DNA of 64,000 nucleotides from Candidatus Rhodoferax bjergmarkensis. Its GTDB lineage: Bacteria; Pseudomonadota; Gammaproteobacteria; Burkholderiales; Burkholderiaceae_C. Of the stretch, positions 19,901-28,064 are shown piece by piece; position 1 is the first letter of the stretch, and the number at the start of each line of letters is the position of its first letter. The stretch is taken from the NCBI GenBank assembly GCA_016708345.1, contig JADJFX010000035.1:310001-374000 (forward strand). The letters run 5' to 3'. A program made the position numbers and the translations under genes. The notes below the pieces were generated by a model. It saw nothing but the letters and a program-made list of their open reading frames with translations. It ran no database searches and had not been told where the DNA came from.

Positions 19901-20433
19901 CGGCGCCGCTCTTTGTATTTGGAAACGCCCGCTGCTTCTTCCAGAAACAGCCGCAATTCTTCGGGCTTGGATTCGATGATGCGGCTGATGGTGCCCTGGC
20001 CGATGATGGCGTAGGCGCGCGGCCCGAGGCCAGTGCCCAGAAAAACGTCTTGCACGTCCCGGCGGCGCACCGGCTGGTTGTTGATGTAGTAACTGCTGGT
20101 GCCGTCGCGCGTGAGCACACGCTTGACTGCGATCTCGCCAAACTGGTTCCACTGGCCCCCGGCCCGGTGGTCGGCATTGTCAAACACCAGCTCCACGCTG
20201 GCACGGCTGGCAGGCTTGCGGGTGTTGGTGCCATTGAAAATGACGTCCTGCATCGACTCACCGCGCAGCTCCGACGCCTTGGACTCGCCCAGCACCCAGC
20301 GCACCGCATCCATGATGTTCGATTTGCCACAGCCATTGGGTCCGACCACGCCCACCAGTTGCCCCGGCAACATGAAATTGGTCGGTTCAGCGAAGGACTT
20401 GAACCCTGATAGCTTGATTGAATTAAGACGCAC
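16918..20433 (-). CDS. smc: Chromosome segregation ATPase SMC
   Basis: Organises and segregates the chromosome with ScpA/ScpB. At 1171 aa from the GTG at 20433 (VRLNSIKLSGFKSF) it has the family length; the open frame extends upstream to 20550 without homology. Walker A GPNGCGKSN is at residues 31-39. Two long coiled coils flank a hinge around residues 520-660. The signature HLLSGGEKALTAIAL and Walker B FCLLDEVDAPLDD lie near the C-terminus. It is followed directly by zipA and ligA. The start has no strong ribosome site. Confidence 0.96.
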   Translation of the reverse strand: MRLNSIKLSGFKSFAEPTNFMLPGQLVGVVGPNGCGKSNIMDAVRWVLGESKASELRGESMQDVIFNGTNTRKPASRASVELVFDNADHRAGGQWNQFGEIAVKRVLTRDGTSSYYINNQPVRRRDVQDVFLGTGLGPRAYAIIGQGTISRIIESKPEELRLFLEEAAGVSKYKERRRETENRLNDTRENLTRVEDILRELGANLEKLEKQAEVARKYNALSANVTLKQHQLWFLKRGESELDQAKVKADAQGAVVALESRVADLRHIEAELETVRQAHYAAGDQVNQAQGLLYEASTEVGRLEAEIRFVVEGRQRVEQRLITLKEQTAQWATRRDDAQAEIENLQELAMVGEEKTELLAAQVEDQAQLLPDLEEALRLAQKAANEQRASVAQVQQQIQVLAADQRSIEEQSRQLTVRRERLSADRNALAAPDETRLLNLQSQLAQAQEAASVAEARLHELQETVPQLDDHRRQQQQTVNTEAARKSDLSARMEALKALQEKVKTDGKLQPWLAKHGLDSLQGLWSRIHIEQGWENALEGALRERLGALEVSRLEMVRAFGSDAPPAKLAFFSPPLAAFPQAGAALPRLYDLLRINDAGQKAVLADWLQGCFTAPSFEDALANRDKLQPGQMIFVKAGHAVSTYSVSFYAQDSEQAGLLARAQEIENLEKQLRAQTLISDESRVALVRAEAAYADASQRLVGVRREASECQSRAHELQVETLRLSQLAEQTRTRSAQIAGDLAEVDGQLDDLAERRATSEGRFEELDMQLADTQERHAQLDERVMAAERKLSECREQQRSLERQAQEAVFSMRSLDARKAELSRAIETAAQQALSISGEEQRAHAELERLNDAAAQGGLQNALAVKLDREKALGLKRSEYDDLTAKLRASDERRMQLERELDPLRQRITEFQLKEQAARLGYEQFAQLLTEAGADLDLVAKSIEEGNVRLGGMQTEIDRLNREIAALGAVNLAALEELELAGQRKQFLDAQMADLVEAMTTLEDAIKKIDAETRELLSGTFNSVNEHFGRMFPELFGGGNARLVITGEEILDSGVQVIAQPPGKKNQTIHLLSGGEKALTAIALVFAIFQLNPAPFCLLDEVDAPLDDANTERYAKLVSSMSQQTQFLFISHNKIAMEMAKQLIGVTMQEQGVSRIVAVDMDAAVSMAEAF

Positions 20434-20761
20434 GGATCGCGAAAGCTGCTTAAGCTGTTGATTTGACTTGGATTTTTGATGGCTCGCAGACTGCCGGACA
20501 GCCCGTGAAACAAGGCGCAATGATACCTTGCCTGCCCACCGGGTCGGCAAATGGCCAGTTCCCAGGTCATTTCAATGGTGCTGACGACCAAGACACCATG
20601 CCATCCCTCAAAAATACATATCAAAACGGCCACTTGCGCACGTGGAATATGCGCGAGCAGCTATTTTTTTGGTAGCAAATTAACAAAAAAAGCATGGTTT
20701 CAGGCAGTAAAGTCACTCCACCCCCAGCGCCGTGAAGTCCCGCGATAATGATGACGTCGCC
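20434..20761. other. Gene-free stretch upstream of smc
   Basis: About 330 bases between a 52-codon ORF and smc. It holds one reverse-oriented family A repeat (20617-20676) and presumably the smc promoter. No convincing ORF, RNA gene or terminator was recognised otherwise. Confidence 0.5.
20617..20676. repeat. Family A repeat, copy 4, intergenic
   Basis: Reverse orientation relative to copy 1: the minus strand reads GCTACC then a run of As, ATAGCTGCTCGCGCA, ATTCCACGTGCGCAA and GTGGCCGTTTTGATATG. It lies 184 bases before the smc start codon. Confidence 0.85.
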
Positions 20762-20920
20762 CTAGGTTTGGGCGTGGGCTACTTCCAGCGTGCCGAATTT
20801 GTCGCCTGTTTTGTCCGAGATGCCCAGTAAGTTGGCGCGGGCGGTGACGGCTGCGATGAAGTCTTTTTGACCGGCGCACACTGCAGTCATCCACAAGACA
20901 AAACTTGCAAATGCTTTCAT
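20762..20920 (-). CDS. Small predicted exported peptide, unknown function
   Basis: 52-codon ORF with a good ribosome site (GAGGTGAGGA) six bases before the ATG at 20920. It starts 13 bases after the thioesterase-GNAT gene stop. The N-terminus (MKAFASFVLWMTAVCAG) resembles a short signal peptide; the rest is polar. No family is recognised. It may be a real small protein, or the 5' remnant of a longer gene. Confidence 0.35.
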   Translation of the reverse strand: MKAFASFVLWMTAVCAGQKDFIAAVTARANLLGISDKTGDKFGTLEVAHAQT

Positions 20921-20933
20921 TCGGGTCCTCACC

Positions 20934-21848
20934 TCAGACCATGTGAATTGAATCACTGTGCACGGGGTGGCGCATTTCAATGTGCTCCGTTCCCGCCTCT
21001 TCAAAAGGTTCGCCACACACTAAAAACCCTTGGCGTTGGAAAAACCCTTCAGCACTGCGCTGTGTATGCACCAGCAGCTCACGATCCCCGCGCTGGGTGG
21101 CTGCGCGCATCAAGGCCTGCAGAAGTTCACGCCCCAAGCCTGATCCGCGCACCATGCGATGAACCGCCATACGGCCAATTCGCCCCACACCCGGGTCGTG
21201 TTGCAACAAACGACCCGTGGCCACCGCCAAGCCCATCCGGTTTCTGACCACGGCTTGCACTGCGGCCTCGTCGCAAGCATCACATGCCAGCACCGGATCA
21301 ATGCCCTGCTCATTCACGAACACCTCGGCGCGCAGCAAGTGTGCTTCGCCGCCCAGCGCCTGCCAGCTTCCCAGCTCAACTTGGATCATCGATTCGCCCG
21401 CCTCGAAGCCGAGCAATATGTCTCTTAAAGCAGTCGGTACTGGCCTTGCGGTTTGGGTGGTGGGATCAGCAAACACGTAAATCATTTCGCAGCTGATCAA
21501 ATGCTTTTCACCACGAAATATGGCCCCGGAAAATGCCATAGACGAAGTGCCAATGCGCTGACACCGCAGCGCCACGTCAAGTTGGTCGTCCACCCGGGCC
21601 GAAGCGTGAAATTCGATACTCGCCTTCTTCACATACAAATCACCCTGCAACGCCTGCAACGTGGTGTCGTAAGGCAAAGCCAGCGCACGCCAGTAGTCGG
21701 ACATGGCGGTATCAAAGTACATGAGGTAATGTGCGTTGAACACGATTTTTTGCATGTCCACCTCGGCCCAACGCACCCGCAGACGATGAAAAAATCGAAA
21801 CTCCGAACGGAAAATGGCATGCATGTTGGAAAGCTGATCCACTCGCAT
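20934..21848 (-). CDS. Thioesterase (YbgC/4HBT-like) fused to GNAT acetyltransferase
   Basis: A 304-aa two-domain protein. Residues about 15-145 form a hot-dog acyl-CoA thioesterase: RVRWAEVDMQKIVFNAHYLMYFD (here shown in parts: RWAEVDMQ, then NAHYLMYFD) with the family catalytic Asp at about residue 31. Residues about 155-300 form a GNAT N-acetyltransferase: VFVNEQGIDPVLACD, VGRIGRMAVHRMVRGSGLGR (acetyl-CoA loop RGSGLG) and a C-terminal FFQRQGF. The first half would hydrolyse acyl-CoA and the second would use acetyl-CoA, but substrates are unknown. ATG at 21848 or 21824 are both possible. It lies in the minus-strand run between two small ORFs. Confidence 0.8.
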   Translation of the reverse strand: MRVDQLSNMHAIFRSEFRFFHRLRVRWAEVDMQKIVFNAHYLMYFDTAMSDYWRALALPYDTTLQALQGDLYVKKASIEFHASARVDDQLDVALRCQRIGTSSMAFSGAIFRGEKHLISCEMIYVFADPTTQTARPVPTALRDILLGFEAGESMIQVELGSWQALGGEAHLLRAEVFVNEQGIDPVLACDACDEAAVQAVVRNRMGLAVATGRLLQHDPGVGRIGRMAVHRMVRGSGLGRELLQALMRAATQRGDRELLVHTQRSAEGFFQRQGFLVCGEPFEEAGTEHIEMRHPVHSDSIHMV

Positions 21849-21909
21849 CCCACTTCTGGGATGAAGTTCAGCTGAATTTCTAGGATAAAGGCAAAGAATG
21901 AGACCGCCT

Positions 21910-22095
21910 TCAGCGATCGTTGCGGGTACTCATGTAAGCCAGCCGGGGCAGGATCACCAAGACCACCGTTACAGCCACCAGCGTGGCCAAAATGCGGGCG
22001 GGGTAGTTTCTGCGGTTGCGCTGATTGGAGCTTTCAAACTGTTTCCTGGCCCGCCGTCTGGCCGCCACATCCACCCCTAGTGATCGACTCCCCAT
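21910..22095 (-). CDS. Small single-span membrane protein
   Basis: 61-aa ORF with a clear ribosome site (GAGGAG, seven bases before the ATG at 22095). A basic N-terminal half (RRRARKQ, QRNRRNY) is followed by one membrane span (ILATLVAVTVVLVILPRLAY) and a short tail. The charge pattern predicts the N-terminus stays in the cytoplasm. No family recognised. It is co-directional with its neighbours. Confidence 0.55.
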   Translation of the reverse strand: MGSRSLGVDVAARRRARKQFESSNQRNRRNYPARILATLVAVTVVLVILPRLAYMSTRNDR

Positions 22096-22153
22096 GTGCT
22101 GCTCCTCGTGTTAACGCCACAGTTCGGCCATTGTATAGGCCGCTTCAAGCGTA

Positions 22154-22465
22154 TTATTTTGAGTCTTTCTCCTGTGCCTTCATGGCGTCGATCACCGCCT
22201 GTCTGATCACTGGCTCCAGCTCTTGCCGAAGGCGGGCACTTGCCTCCTGGATTCGCTCATCCACGACGGAATGCAGCATAGCGTCCGCTTCTTCACGAAT
22301 TCGGCGTTCCAACACCAGATCCACCCGCTGCATCACAAACCAAAGTGTCTCTTCAAGGACAGGTGTTGCCCGCCTTGTTTTTCGGGGCACGCCGGGAGGG
22401 TGGACAATTTCCGTCAAGGTCGGCAAAAACCGGGGCATTTTGGGTGGGGTGGGTTTTGCACTCAT
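22154..22465 (-). CDS. Conserved-looking hypothetical protein (DUF2486-like)
   Basis: 103-aa soluble protein. A Pro-rich N-terminus (PTPPKMPRFLPTLTEIVHPP) precedes a charged helical part (LVLERRIREEADAM, RLRQELEPVIRQAV). The ATG at 22465 overlaps the holC stop codon, so it is probably translated with holC. Resemblance to DUF2486 proteins, which also sit beside holC in betaproteobacteria, is from memory only. Confidence 0.55.
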   Translation of the reverse strand: MSAKPTPPKMPRFLPTLTEIVHPPGVPRKTRRATPVLEETLWFVMQRVDLVLERRIREEADAMLHSVVDERIQEASARLRQELEPVIRQAVIDAMKAQEKDSK

Positions 22466-22899
22466 CAGTGAGGGGCCTTTAAAGTCAAATCATGGCGTGT
22501 GATCGTGTAACCAAGGTCAACATAATGCTTCCAGCGGCGTCTGGCCAGTTGCCGGTCTTCGTCGTCCATGCCGACCAGCTCAATAACGCGTTCAAACTGT
22601 TCGAACCCTTCAGGCACTTGGCGATCCAGATTGACCAATACCTGCCGATGGGCACCCGCCTGTGCGGATGCGCTCAACACCACCGGCGACGCGCTGACAA
22701 GCAAGGCATTGTCATCTGCATGGCAGTGCGGCACGAAGTCCGTAGGGGAAAAGTTCCACAAAGCGCTATCCAGTTGCTGCAAGGTATCGGGTGAGCCGGT
22801 CACCATCAGTTTGGCCCCGCTGGCCACCGCTTTACGCAATAACCGGCAGGCATAGGCAACCCGGTCCGGCGTATTGAAATGAAAGGCAACTTCGGTCAT
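22465..22899 (-). CDS. holC: DNA polymerase III chi subunit
   Basis: Links the clamp loader to SSB at the replication fork. The 144-aa protein begins MTEVAFHFNTPDRVAYACRL and contains LWNFSPTDFVPHC and ERVIELVGMDDEDRQLARRR, as in HolC. The start may be ATG 22899 or ATG 22908, the latter overlapping the pepA stop; both sit tightly against pepA, the usual pepA-holC arrangement. Confidence 0.9.
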   Translation of the reverse strand: MTEVAFHFNTPDRVAYACRLLRKAVASGAKLMVTGSPDTLQQLDSALWNFSPTDFVPHCHADDNALLVSASPVVLSASAQAGAHRQVLVNLDRQVPEGFEQFERVIELVGMDDEDRQLARRRWKHYVDLGYTITRHDLTLKAPH

Positions 22900-22907
22900 T
22901 GCACCCA

Positions 22908-24356
22908 TCACTTGTGCGATGCGGGGGCTGCCAGCAAATAGTCCAGCAACAAAGCCACGGGGCGGCCCGTGGCTCCTTTGGCGGTGCCACTTTTCCAGGC
23001 AGTGCCCGCAATGTCCAGATGAGCCCACGAATACTTGGTGGCAAAGCGCTGCAAAAACTTGGCGGCGGAGATGGCCCCACCCGTGCGTCCGGCCACGTTG
23101 GCCACGTCGGCAAAACTGGTTTTCAGACCTTCTGCATAGTCATCGTCCAAAGGCATCCGCCAGCACAGGTCTTGCGACGACTCACCCGCTGCCAGCAGGG
23201 CTGCAGCGAGTTCTTCGTTGTTCGAAAACAGTCCGCTGCGCACCGCGCCCAGGGCCACCACACAGGCCCCGGTAAGGGTTGCAATGTCCACCACAGCACG
23301 GGGTTTGAAACGCTCTGCATAGGTCAGGGCATCACACAAAACCAAACGCCCTTCGGCATCGGTGTTGAGGATTTCAATGGTCTGTCCACTCATGCTGGTC
23401 ACCACATCGCCGGGTTTGATGGCCCGGCCACTGGGCAAGTTTTCGCAAGCCGGGATCAAACCCACCACGTTGATTGCGGGTTTGAGCTCAGCCAGTGCCC
23501 TGAACACACCCAGCACACTGGCTGCACCGGACATATCGAATTTCATCTCATCCATCTCGGCTGCTGCCTTGATCGAAATGCCGCCGCTGTCAAAAGTAAT
23601 GCCTTTGCCGACCAGCACCGTTGGCGCGTGCGACTTGTTTGCACCCTCGTAGCGCAACACAATAAAGCGCAAAGGCTCGTCCGACCCCTGTGCCACCGCC
23701 ATAAAGGATCCCATGCCCAGCTTGGCCACCTCTTTAGGGCCCAAGACTTCGCATGTGATGTTCGCAAGTTTGGCCAAGGACTGGGCAGCACCTGCCAGCA
23801 AGGTGGGCGTGGCATGGTTAGCCGGGCGGTTCGCCCATTCCTTGGCAAACTCAATGCCCGCCACGGCCGCCACGGCCCGGTCAAAAACGGGCTTGAACGT
23901 GGGAGCATCGGGCACACCCACCACCACCCGCTGAATCACTCGACCCTCGGGCTTTGATTTGGTGGTAGTGAACACATAGCTGGCCTCTGCAACGCCCACC
24001 AGCGCTGCACGCAGGGCCTGTGCGTCAGGCAACGCGGCAAAGCAGATGAGCACTTTTTTGACATTGCTTGACTTGACCGCTGACACGGCAGCAGACACAG
24101 CTTGCCTGACGTCTTTGGCCGAGCCATCACCAATACCAGCGAGCACTGCCCGGGTGCAGGCCAACCCGTTCGCACGGTACAGAATCAAAGTTTTTCCGGC
24201 CTTGGTTTCCAGGTCCTTGGCCTTGAGTGCCTGCGCCACCAGCGTGGACAAAACATCGTCTGCCGGCTTGAAAGACTGACCCAGCAGCACAATCAGCGCA
24301 TCACATTTCTCGATCGCAGCACTGCTTAAGTCAAAGGTCTTGAGTTCAAAGTTCAT
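22908..24356 (-). CDS. pepA: Leucyl aminopeptidase (M17)
   Basis: Cytosolic two-metal aminopeptidase of 482 aa. Catalytic domain features: VLVGKGITFDSGGISIK (metal-binding Lys and Asp), MKFDMSGAASVLG, the signature NTDAEGRL and DIATLTGACVVALG. Relatives also bind DNA (XerA/CarP), which cannot be judged here. It is first in the pepA-holC run and divergent from lptF across a 75-base gap. Confidence 0.96.
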   Translation of the reverse strand: MNFELKTFDLSSAAIEKCDALIVLLGQSFKPADDVLSTLVAQALKAKDLETKAGKTLILYRANGLACTRAVLAGIGDGSAKDVRQAVSAAVSAVKSSNVKKVLICFAALPDAQALRAALVGVAEASYVFTTTKSKPEGRVIQRVVVGVPDAPTFKPVFDRAVAAVAGIEFAKEWANRPANHATPTLLAGAAQSLAKLANITCEVLGPKEVAKLGMGSFMAVAQGSDEPLRFIVLRYEGANKSHAPTVLVGKGITFDSGGISIKAAAEMDEMKFDMSGAASVLGVFRALAELKPAINVVGLIPACENLPSGRAIKPGDVVTSMSGQTIEILNTDAEGRLVLCDALTYAERFKPRAVVDIATLTGACVVALGAVRSGLFSNNEELAAALLAAGESSQDLCWRMPLDDDYAEGLKTSFADVANVAGRTGGAISAAKFLQRFATKYSWAHLDIAGTAWKSGTAKGATGRPVALLLDYLLAAPASHK

Positions 24357-24431
24357 AATTCAGGTTTTTCACTAAGTTGAGGACCGACACACAGGTGTAG
24401 CTTTGCGATCTGTCTCGGTAATTCTGCGCCA

Positions 24432-25544
24432 ATGTTATTCCATTCCTCCATCCGCCGGGAACTCGCACGCAGTTTTGGCGCAACACTGATTGTGCTGGCC
24501 ACAGTGGTGATGACCATGACGCTGATCCGCACACTCGGAGCCGCTTCACGCGGAAGCTTCAACCCCTCAGATGTGATGCTGGTCATGGGTTACACCGTAC
24601 TGGCTTACATGCCCACCATTTTGACCATGAGTCTTTTTATCTCCATCATTGCCACGCTGTCACGCATGTACCGCGACAGTGAAATGGTGATCTGGTTCAC
24701 CAGTGGTCGTGGTTTGTCCTCCTTGCTGCGGCCCTTGTTTCGCTTTGCCTGGCCGGTCTTGCTGGTGGTGATGGCACTGGCCATGCTGGTGCTGCCGTGG
24801 TCGAACGCACGCATCGAAAAAATGAAAGACCAATACGAAAGGCGCGGTGACCTTGAGCGCATTGAGCCTGGGCAATTTCAAGAGTCGGCTGGTGGCAAAC
24901 GTGTGTTTTTTGTGGAAAAAGACGCCTCAGGCAAGCAACTGGGCTCCAACGTGTTTATCGCCACCACTGAAAATGGCAAGGAAACGGTCACCTCGGCGCG
25001 CAGCGGTCGGGTTCAAACTGTGGGTGAAGACCGATTTTTGATGCTCAGCAACGGTCAACGGCTGGAAAGTACGATGGGAACCTCTGACCTGAAAATCAGC
25101 CAATTTGAAGAATATGGTGCCAAAGTGGGAGCCAATGTGCTTACCGGCAGTGACTACATCCCGGTCAACACACGGCCCACCCAGGAACTGCTGAACAACC
25201 TGACGCTTGCCAACCTGGCAGAGTTGTCATGGCGTATCGGACTGACTTTGGCATCGATTAATTTCATCATCATTGGCGTTGCAGTTTCCAGTGTCAACCC
25301 ACGGGTGGGTCGCAGCATCAACCTGGTTTTCGCCATGTTCGCATTTGTTATTTACTACAACCTGCTCAATCTGGGCCAGAGCTGGATCGCATCAGGCAAA
25401 GTTTCGTTTGCCGGTTTTTTACTGGCTTTGCATGGCGGCGCACTGGTGCTCGGCAGCTTCTGGCTTGCCAAAAGCCACAACGCCTGGCAATGGCACACGC
25501 TTTTACCCGACTTCATCTCTTCACTTCGAAAGTCATCAACGTGA
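24432..25544 (+). CDS. lptF: LPS export ABC transporter permease LptF
   Basis: Inner-membrane permease that, with LptG and LptB, extracts lipopolysaccharide for transport. The 370-aa protein has three N-terminal spans, a periplasmic beta-jellyroll (about residues 130-255) and three C-terminal spans (SINFIIIGVAVSSVNPRVGRS onward, shown in part). The position divergent to pepA and the four-base overlap with lptG are standard. Confidence 0.95.
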   Translation: MLFHSSIRRELARSFGATLIVLATVVMTMTLIRTLGAASRGSFNPSDVMLVMGYTVLAYMPTILTMSLFISIIATLSRMYRDSEMVIWFTSGRGLSSLLRPLFRFAWPVLLVVMALAMLVLPWSNARIEKMKDQYERRGDLERIEPGQFQESAGGKRVFFVEKDASGKQLGSNVFIATTENGKETVTSARSGRVQTVGEDRFLMLSNGQRLESTMGTSDLKISQFEEYGAKVGANVLTGSDYIPVNTRPTQELLNNLTLANLAELSWRIGLTLASINFIIIGVAVSSVNPRVGRSINLVFAMFAFVIYYNLLNLGQSWIASGKVSFAGFLLALHGGALVLGSFWLAKSHNAWQWHTLLPDFISSLRKSST

Positions 25545-26647
25545 AAACCATCCGACGCCTGATCTACGGCGAGGTGCTGTCTGCGGTGGCTTTTGTGACC
25601 TTGGGGTTTCTCTCCTTATTTTTCTTTTTTGATTTTGTCGAGGAGATTCAGTCCATCGGCCGCCATGCCGCTGCCCAATACAAACTGATTCATGCCCTGT
25701 CGTTTGTCGCACTGATGACGCCCAGTCACCTCTACGAACTGTTGCCTATTGCCGTATTGATTGGCACCATCTTCGTGATGGCACGCCTTGCCCAAAGCTC
25801 GGAATTCACCATTTTGCGAACCAGTGGACTGGGTCCTGGGCGGGCGCTCAAAACATTGCTGCTGCTCGGCTTGGGTTTTGTGGTGTTGACGTTTGCGATC
25901 GGTGACTACGTTGCACCAATGGCAGACCGCACCGGTCAGCTCCTGAAAGCTCGCTACCAGGGGCGCATCACCGTGGGTCAGACCGGCGCTTGGCTGAAGG
26001 AAAAGCAAGCCTATGCCCAGTACGCAGTCAACGTCAACGCATTGGAGTCCGATGGCAGCATGCGCTCCGTGCGCATCTTTGAATTCGACAATCAGGGTTT
26101 TCTGATGTCAACAATGGAAGCTGATTCCGCGTACTTTGGAGAAGACGAGTCCTGGAGCCTGCAGCAAGTCAAACGCACAGAGTTTCCTGCGCGTGATAAC
26201 ACTGCCGCCGGCATCTAGCGCACGCAGCTATCCGTTTTGCGCTGGCCCAACCAGATCAGTGCTGAAATGGTGTCTGCTGCGCTGCTTAAACCTGAGCGTA
26301 TGCGCACGATTGACTTGTTTGAGTACATCCGGCATCTGAACGCCAACCAGCAAAGTGCACAGCGCTATGAAATCGAATTCTGGAAAAAAGTTTTTTACCC
26401 CCTGAGCTGCTTGGTCATGGTGGTGCTGGCCCTGCCATTTGCCTACCTGCACTTCCGATCTGGCGGCATTGCCACCTATGTGTTCGCAGGTGTCATGGCG
26501 GGCATCAGTTTTTTTCTGCTCAACAACGTCTTTGGCTACATAGGCAACCTGCAAAACTGGCAACCCTGGTTGACGGCTGCGCTGCCTGGCATGATTTATT
26601 CACTGCTATCCCTGACCGCGTTTGGGTGGCTGGTCCTCAAACGATAA
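25541..26647 (+). CDS. lptG: LPS export ABC transporter permease LptG, with in-frame amber codon
   Basis: Partner of LptF. It starts at GTG 25541, overlapping the lptF stop. The frame encodes three N-terminal spans and the periplasmic domain, meets TAG at 26216-26218 (codon 226), then continues in the same frame for 142 residues with the rest of LptG (ISAEMVSAALLKPERMRT, then three spans ending LSLTAFGWLVLKR). The hydrophobic pattern and homology are unbroken across the stop, which differs by one base from CAG (Gln). Either a sequence error, a nonsense mutation or readthrough; the gene is normally essential. Confidence 0.85.
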
Positions 26648-26657
26648 GGAGAACTTG

Positions 26658-27044
26658 ATGCAACCCGACACAACACCTGCCGGCACCCAACGCGGCACCA
26701 TTTTGTTTGCCCATGGCTCACGCGACCCGCTGTGGCGCAAACCCATTGAAGCGGTGGCCGATCACATTCGAAAAATTGCCCCAGATGTGCTCGTGAACTG
26801 TGCCTATCTGGAACTCTCGGTGCCTGACTTGCCCACCAGTGCAGCCGAATTGGCCGCACGGGGCGTCAACGCCATCACCGTGGTGCCTTTGTTCTTGGGT
26901 GTTGGAAAACATGCGCGGGAAGATTTGCCCGTCATCATGGCCCAATTAAAGATCAACCATCCGCACATCAGCTTCAACTTGCGACCCGCCGTGGGCGAAG
27001 AGCCTTTATTAATAGAGCTGATGGCCAAAATTGCCATTTCCTGA
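26658..27044 (+). CDS. CbiX/SirB-type chelatase-like protein
   Basis: 128-aa single-domain protein of the short CbiX class, which inserts Co or Fe into sirohydrochlorin-type tetrapyrroles. Features: ILFAHGSRDPLWRKP (metal-binding His), CAYLELSVPDLPTSAAEL and ITVVPLFLGVGKHAREDLP (second His). AAGGAG lies six bases before the ATG at 26658. It is followed by cysB, consistent with a role in siroheme synthesis for sulfite reductase, though this is inference from position. Confidence 0.85.
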   Translation: MQPDTTPAGTQRGTILFAHGSRDPLWRKPIEAVADHIRKIAPDVLVNCAYLELSVPDLPTSAAELAARGVNAITVVPLFLGVGKHAREDLPVIMAQLKINHPHISFNLRPAVGEEPLLIELMAKIAIS

Positions 27045-27110
27045 ACGGTTAACGCAAGTTGGCATATCTCTTTGCAACATAATGAAAGTCCTCTTTAGTC
27101 GCAAATTGAT

Positions 27111-28064
27111 ATGAATCTTCATCAATTCCGCTTTGTCCAGGAAGCTGCCCGGCGCAACCTCAACCTGACGGAAGCTGCCAAGGCACTGCACACCTCGCAG
27201 CCAGGCGTTTCCAAAGCCATCATTGAGCTGGAAGAGGAGCTTGGCGTCGAAATTTTCGCCCGGCATGGCAAGCGGCTCAAACGCATCACAGAGCCTGGCC
27301 AGCAGGTGCTGCAAAGCATTGAACTCATTCTGCGCGAAGTGGGCAACCTCAAACGCATCGGCGAGCAGTACAGTGCCGAAGACAGCGGCACTCTTTCAAT
27401 AGCCACCACCCACACGCAAGCCCGCTATGTGCTGCCAGAGCCAGTGGCCAAGTTGCGCCATGCCTACCCCAAAGTCAATGTCAGCCTGCATCAGGGCTCG
27501 CCTGAGCAAGTGGCCAAAATGCTGATGGACGAGGTTGCTGAAATTGGTGTTGCCACCGAATCCCTGGCGGGCTATTCGGAGCTGGTCACCCTGCCCTGTT
27601 ATGAATGGCAACACGTGCTGGTGCTGCCAGTGGGTCATGCCTTGTGCCAAAAAGAGCACCTGACACTGGAAGACATTGCCCACGAACCCCTCATTACCTA
27701 CCACCCGGCCTACACCGGACGCACCAAAATTGACCAAGCCTTTGCCACCCGCAAACTGTCGCCCCGCATTGCGCTGGAAGCCATTGATTCTGACGTCATC
27801 AAAACCTACGTCAGGCTGGGTTTGGGGGTCGGCATAGCCGCCGAAATGTCAGTGCTTGATGTGGTGGCAGACGGGGCCAAAAGCGATTTGGTGGTGCGCA
27901 AGGCCGGGCACTTGTTTGGGCAAAATGTGACACGGGTGGCCTTCAAACGCGGTGCCTATTTGCGCAATTTTGTCTACAAATTTGCCGAACTTCTCAGTGA
28001 CCGGTTAAGCCGCGACCTGGTCGCCCGCGCCATGACCGGAGGAGTCAACGATTTTGACTTGTAA
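27111..28064 (+). CDS. cysB: LysR-family regulator CysB
   Basis: 317-aa transcriptional activator of sulfur assimilation. The helix-turn-helix is at residues 14-40 (LNLTEAAKALHTSQPGVSKAI in parts: LTEAAKALHTSQPGVS). The effector domain matches CysB/Cbl (TTHTQARYVLPEPV, LHQGSPEQVAKML, YHPAYTGRTKIDQAF). Known CysB proteins respond to O- or N-acetylserine. The next gene starts within its 3' end. Confidence 0.93.
   Translation: MNLHQFRFVQEAARRNLNLTEAAKALHTSQPGVSKAIIELEEELGVEIFARHGKRLKRITEPGQQVLQSIELILREVGNLKRIGEQYSAEDSGTLSIATTHTQARYVLPEPVAKLRHAYPKVNVSLHQGSPEQVAKMLMDEVAEIGVATESLAGYSELVTLPCYEWQHVLVLPVGHALCQKEHLTLEDIAHEPLITYHPAYTGRTKIDQAFATRKLSPRIALEAIDSDVIKTYVRLGLGVGIAAEMSVLDVVADGAKSDLVVRKAGHLFGQNVTRVAFKRGAYLRNFVYKFAELLSDRLSRDLVARAMTGGVNDFDL

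Noticed and set aside
20405..20433. AATTCAATCAAGCTATCA at the smc start as a family A copy
   Set aside because: It encodes NSIKLSGF, the normal conserved SMC N-terminus, so the resemblance is accidental.
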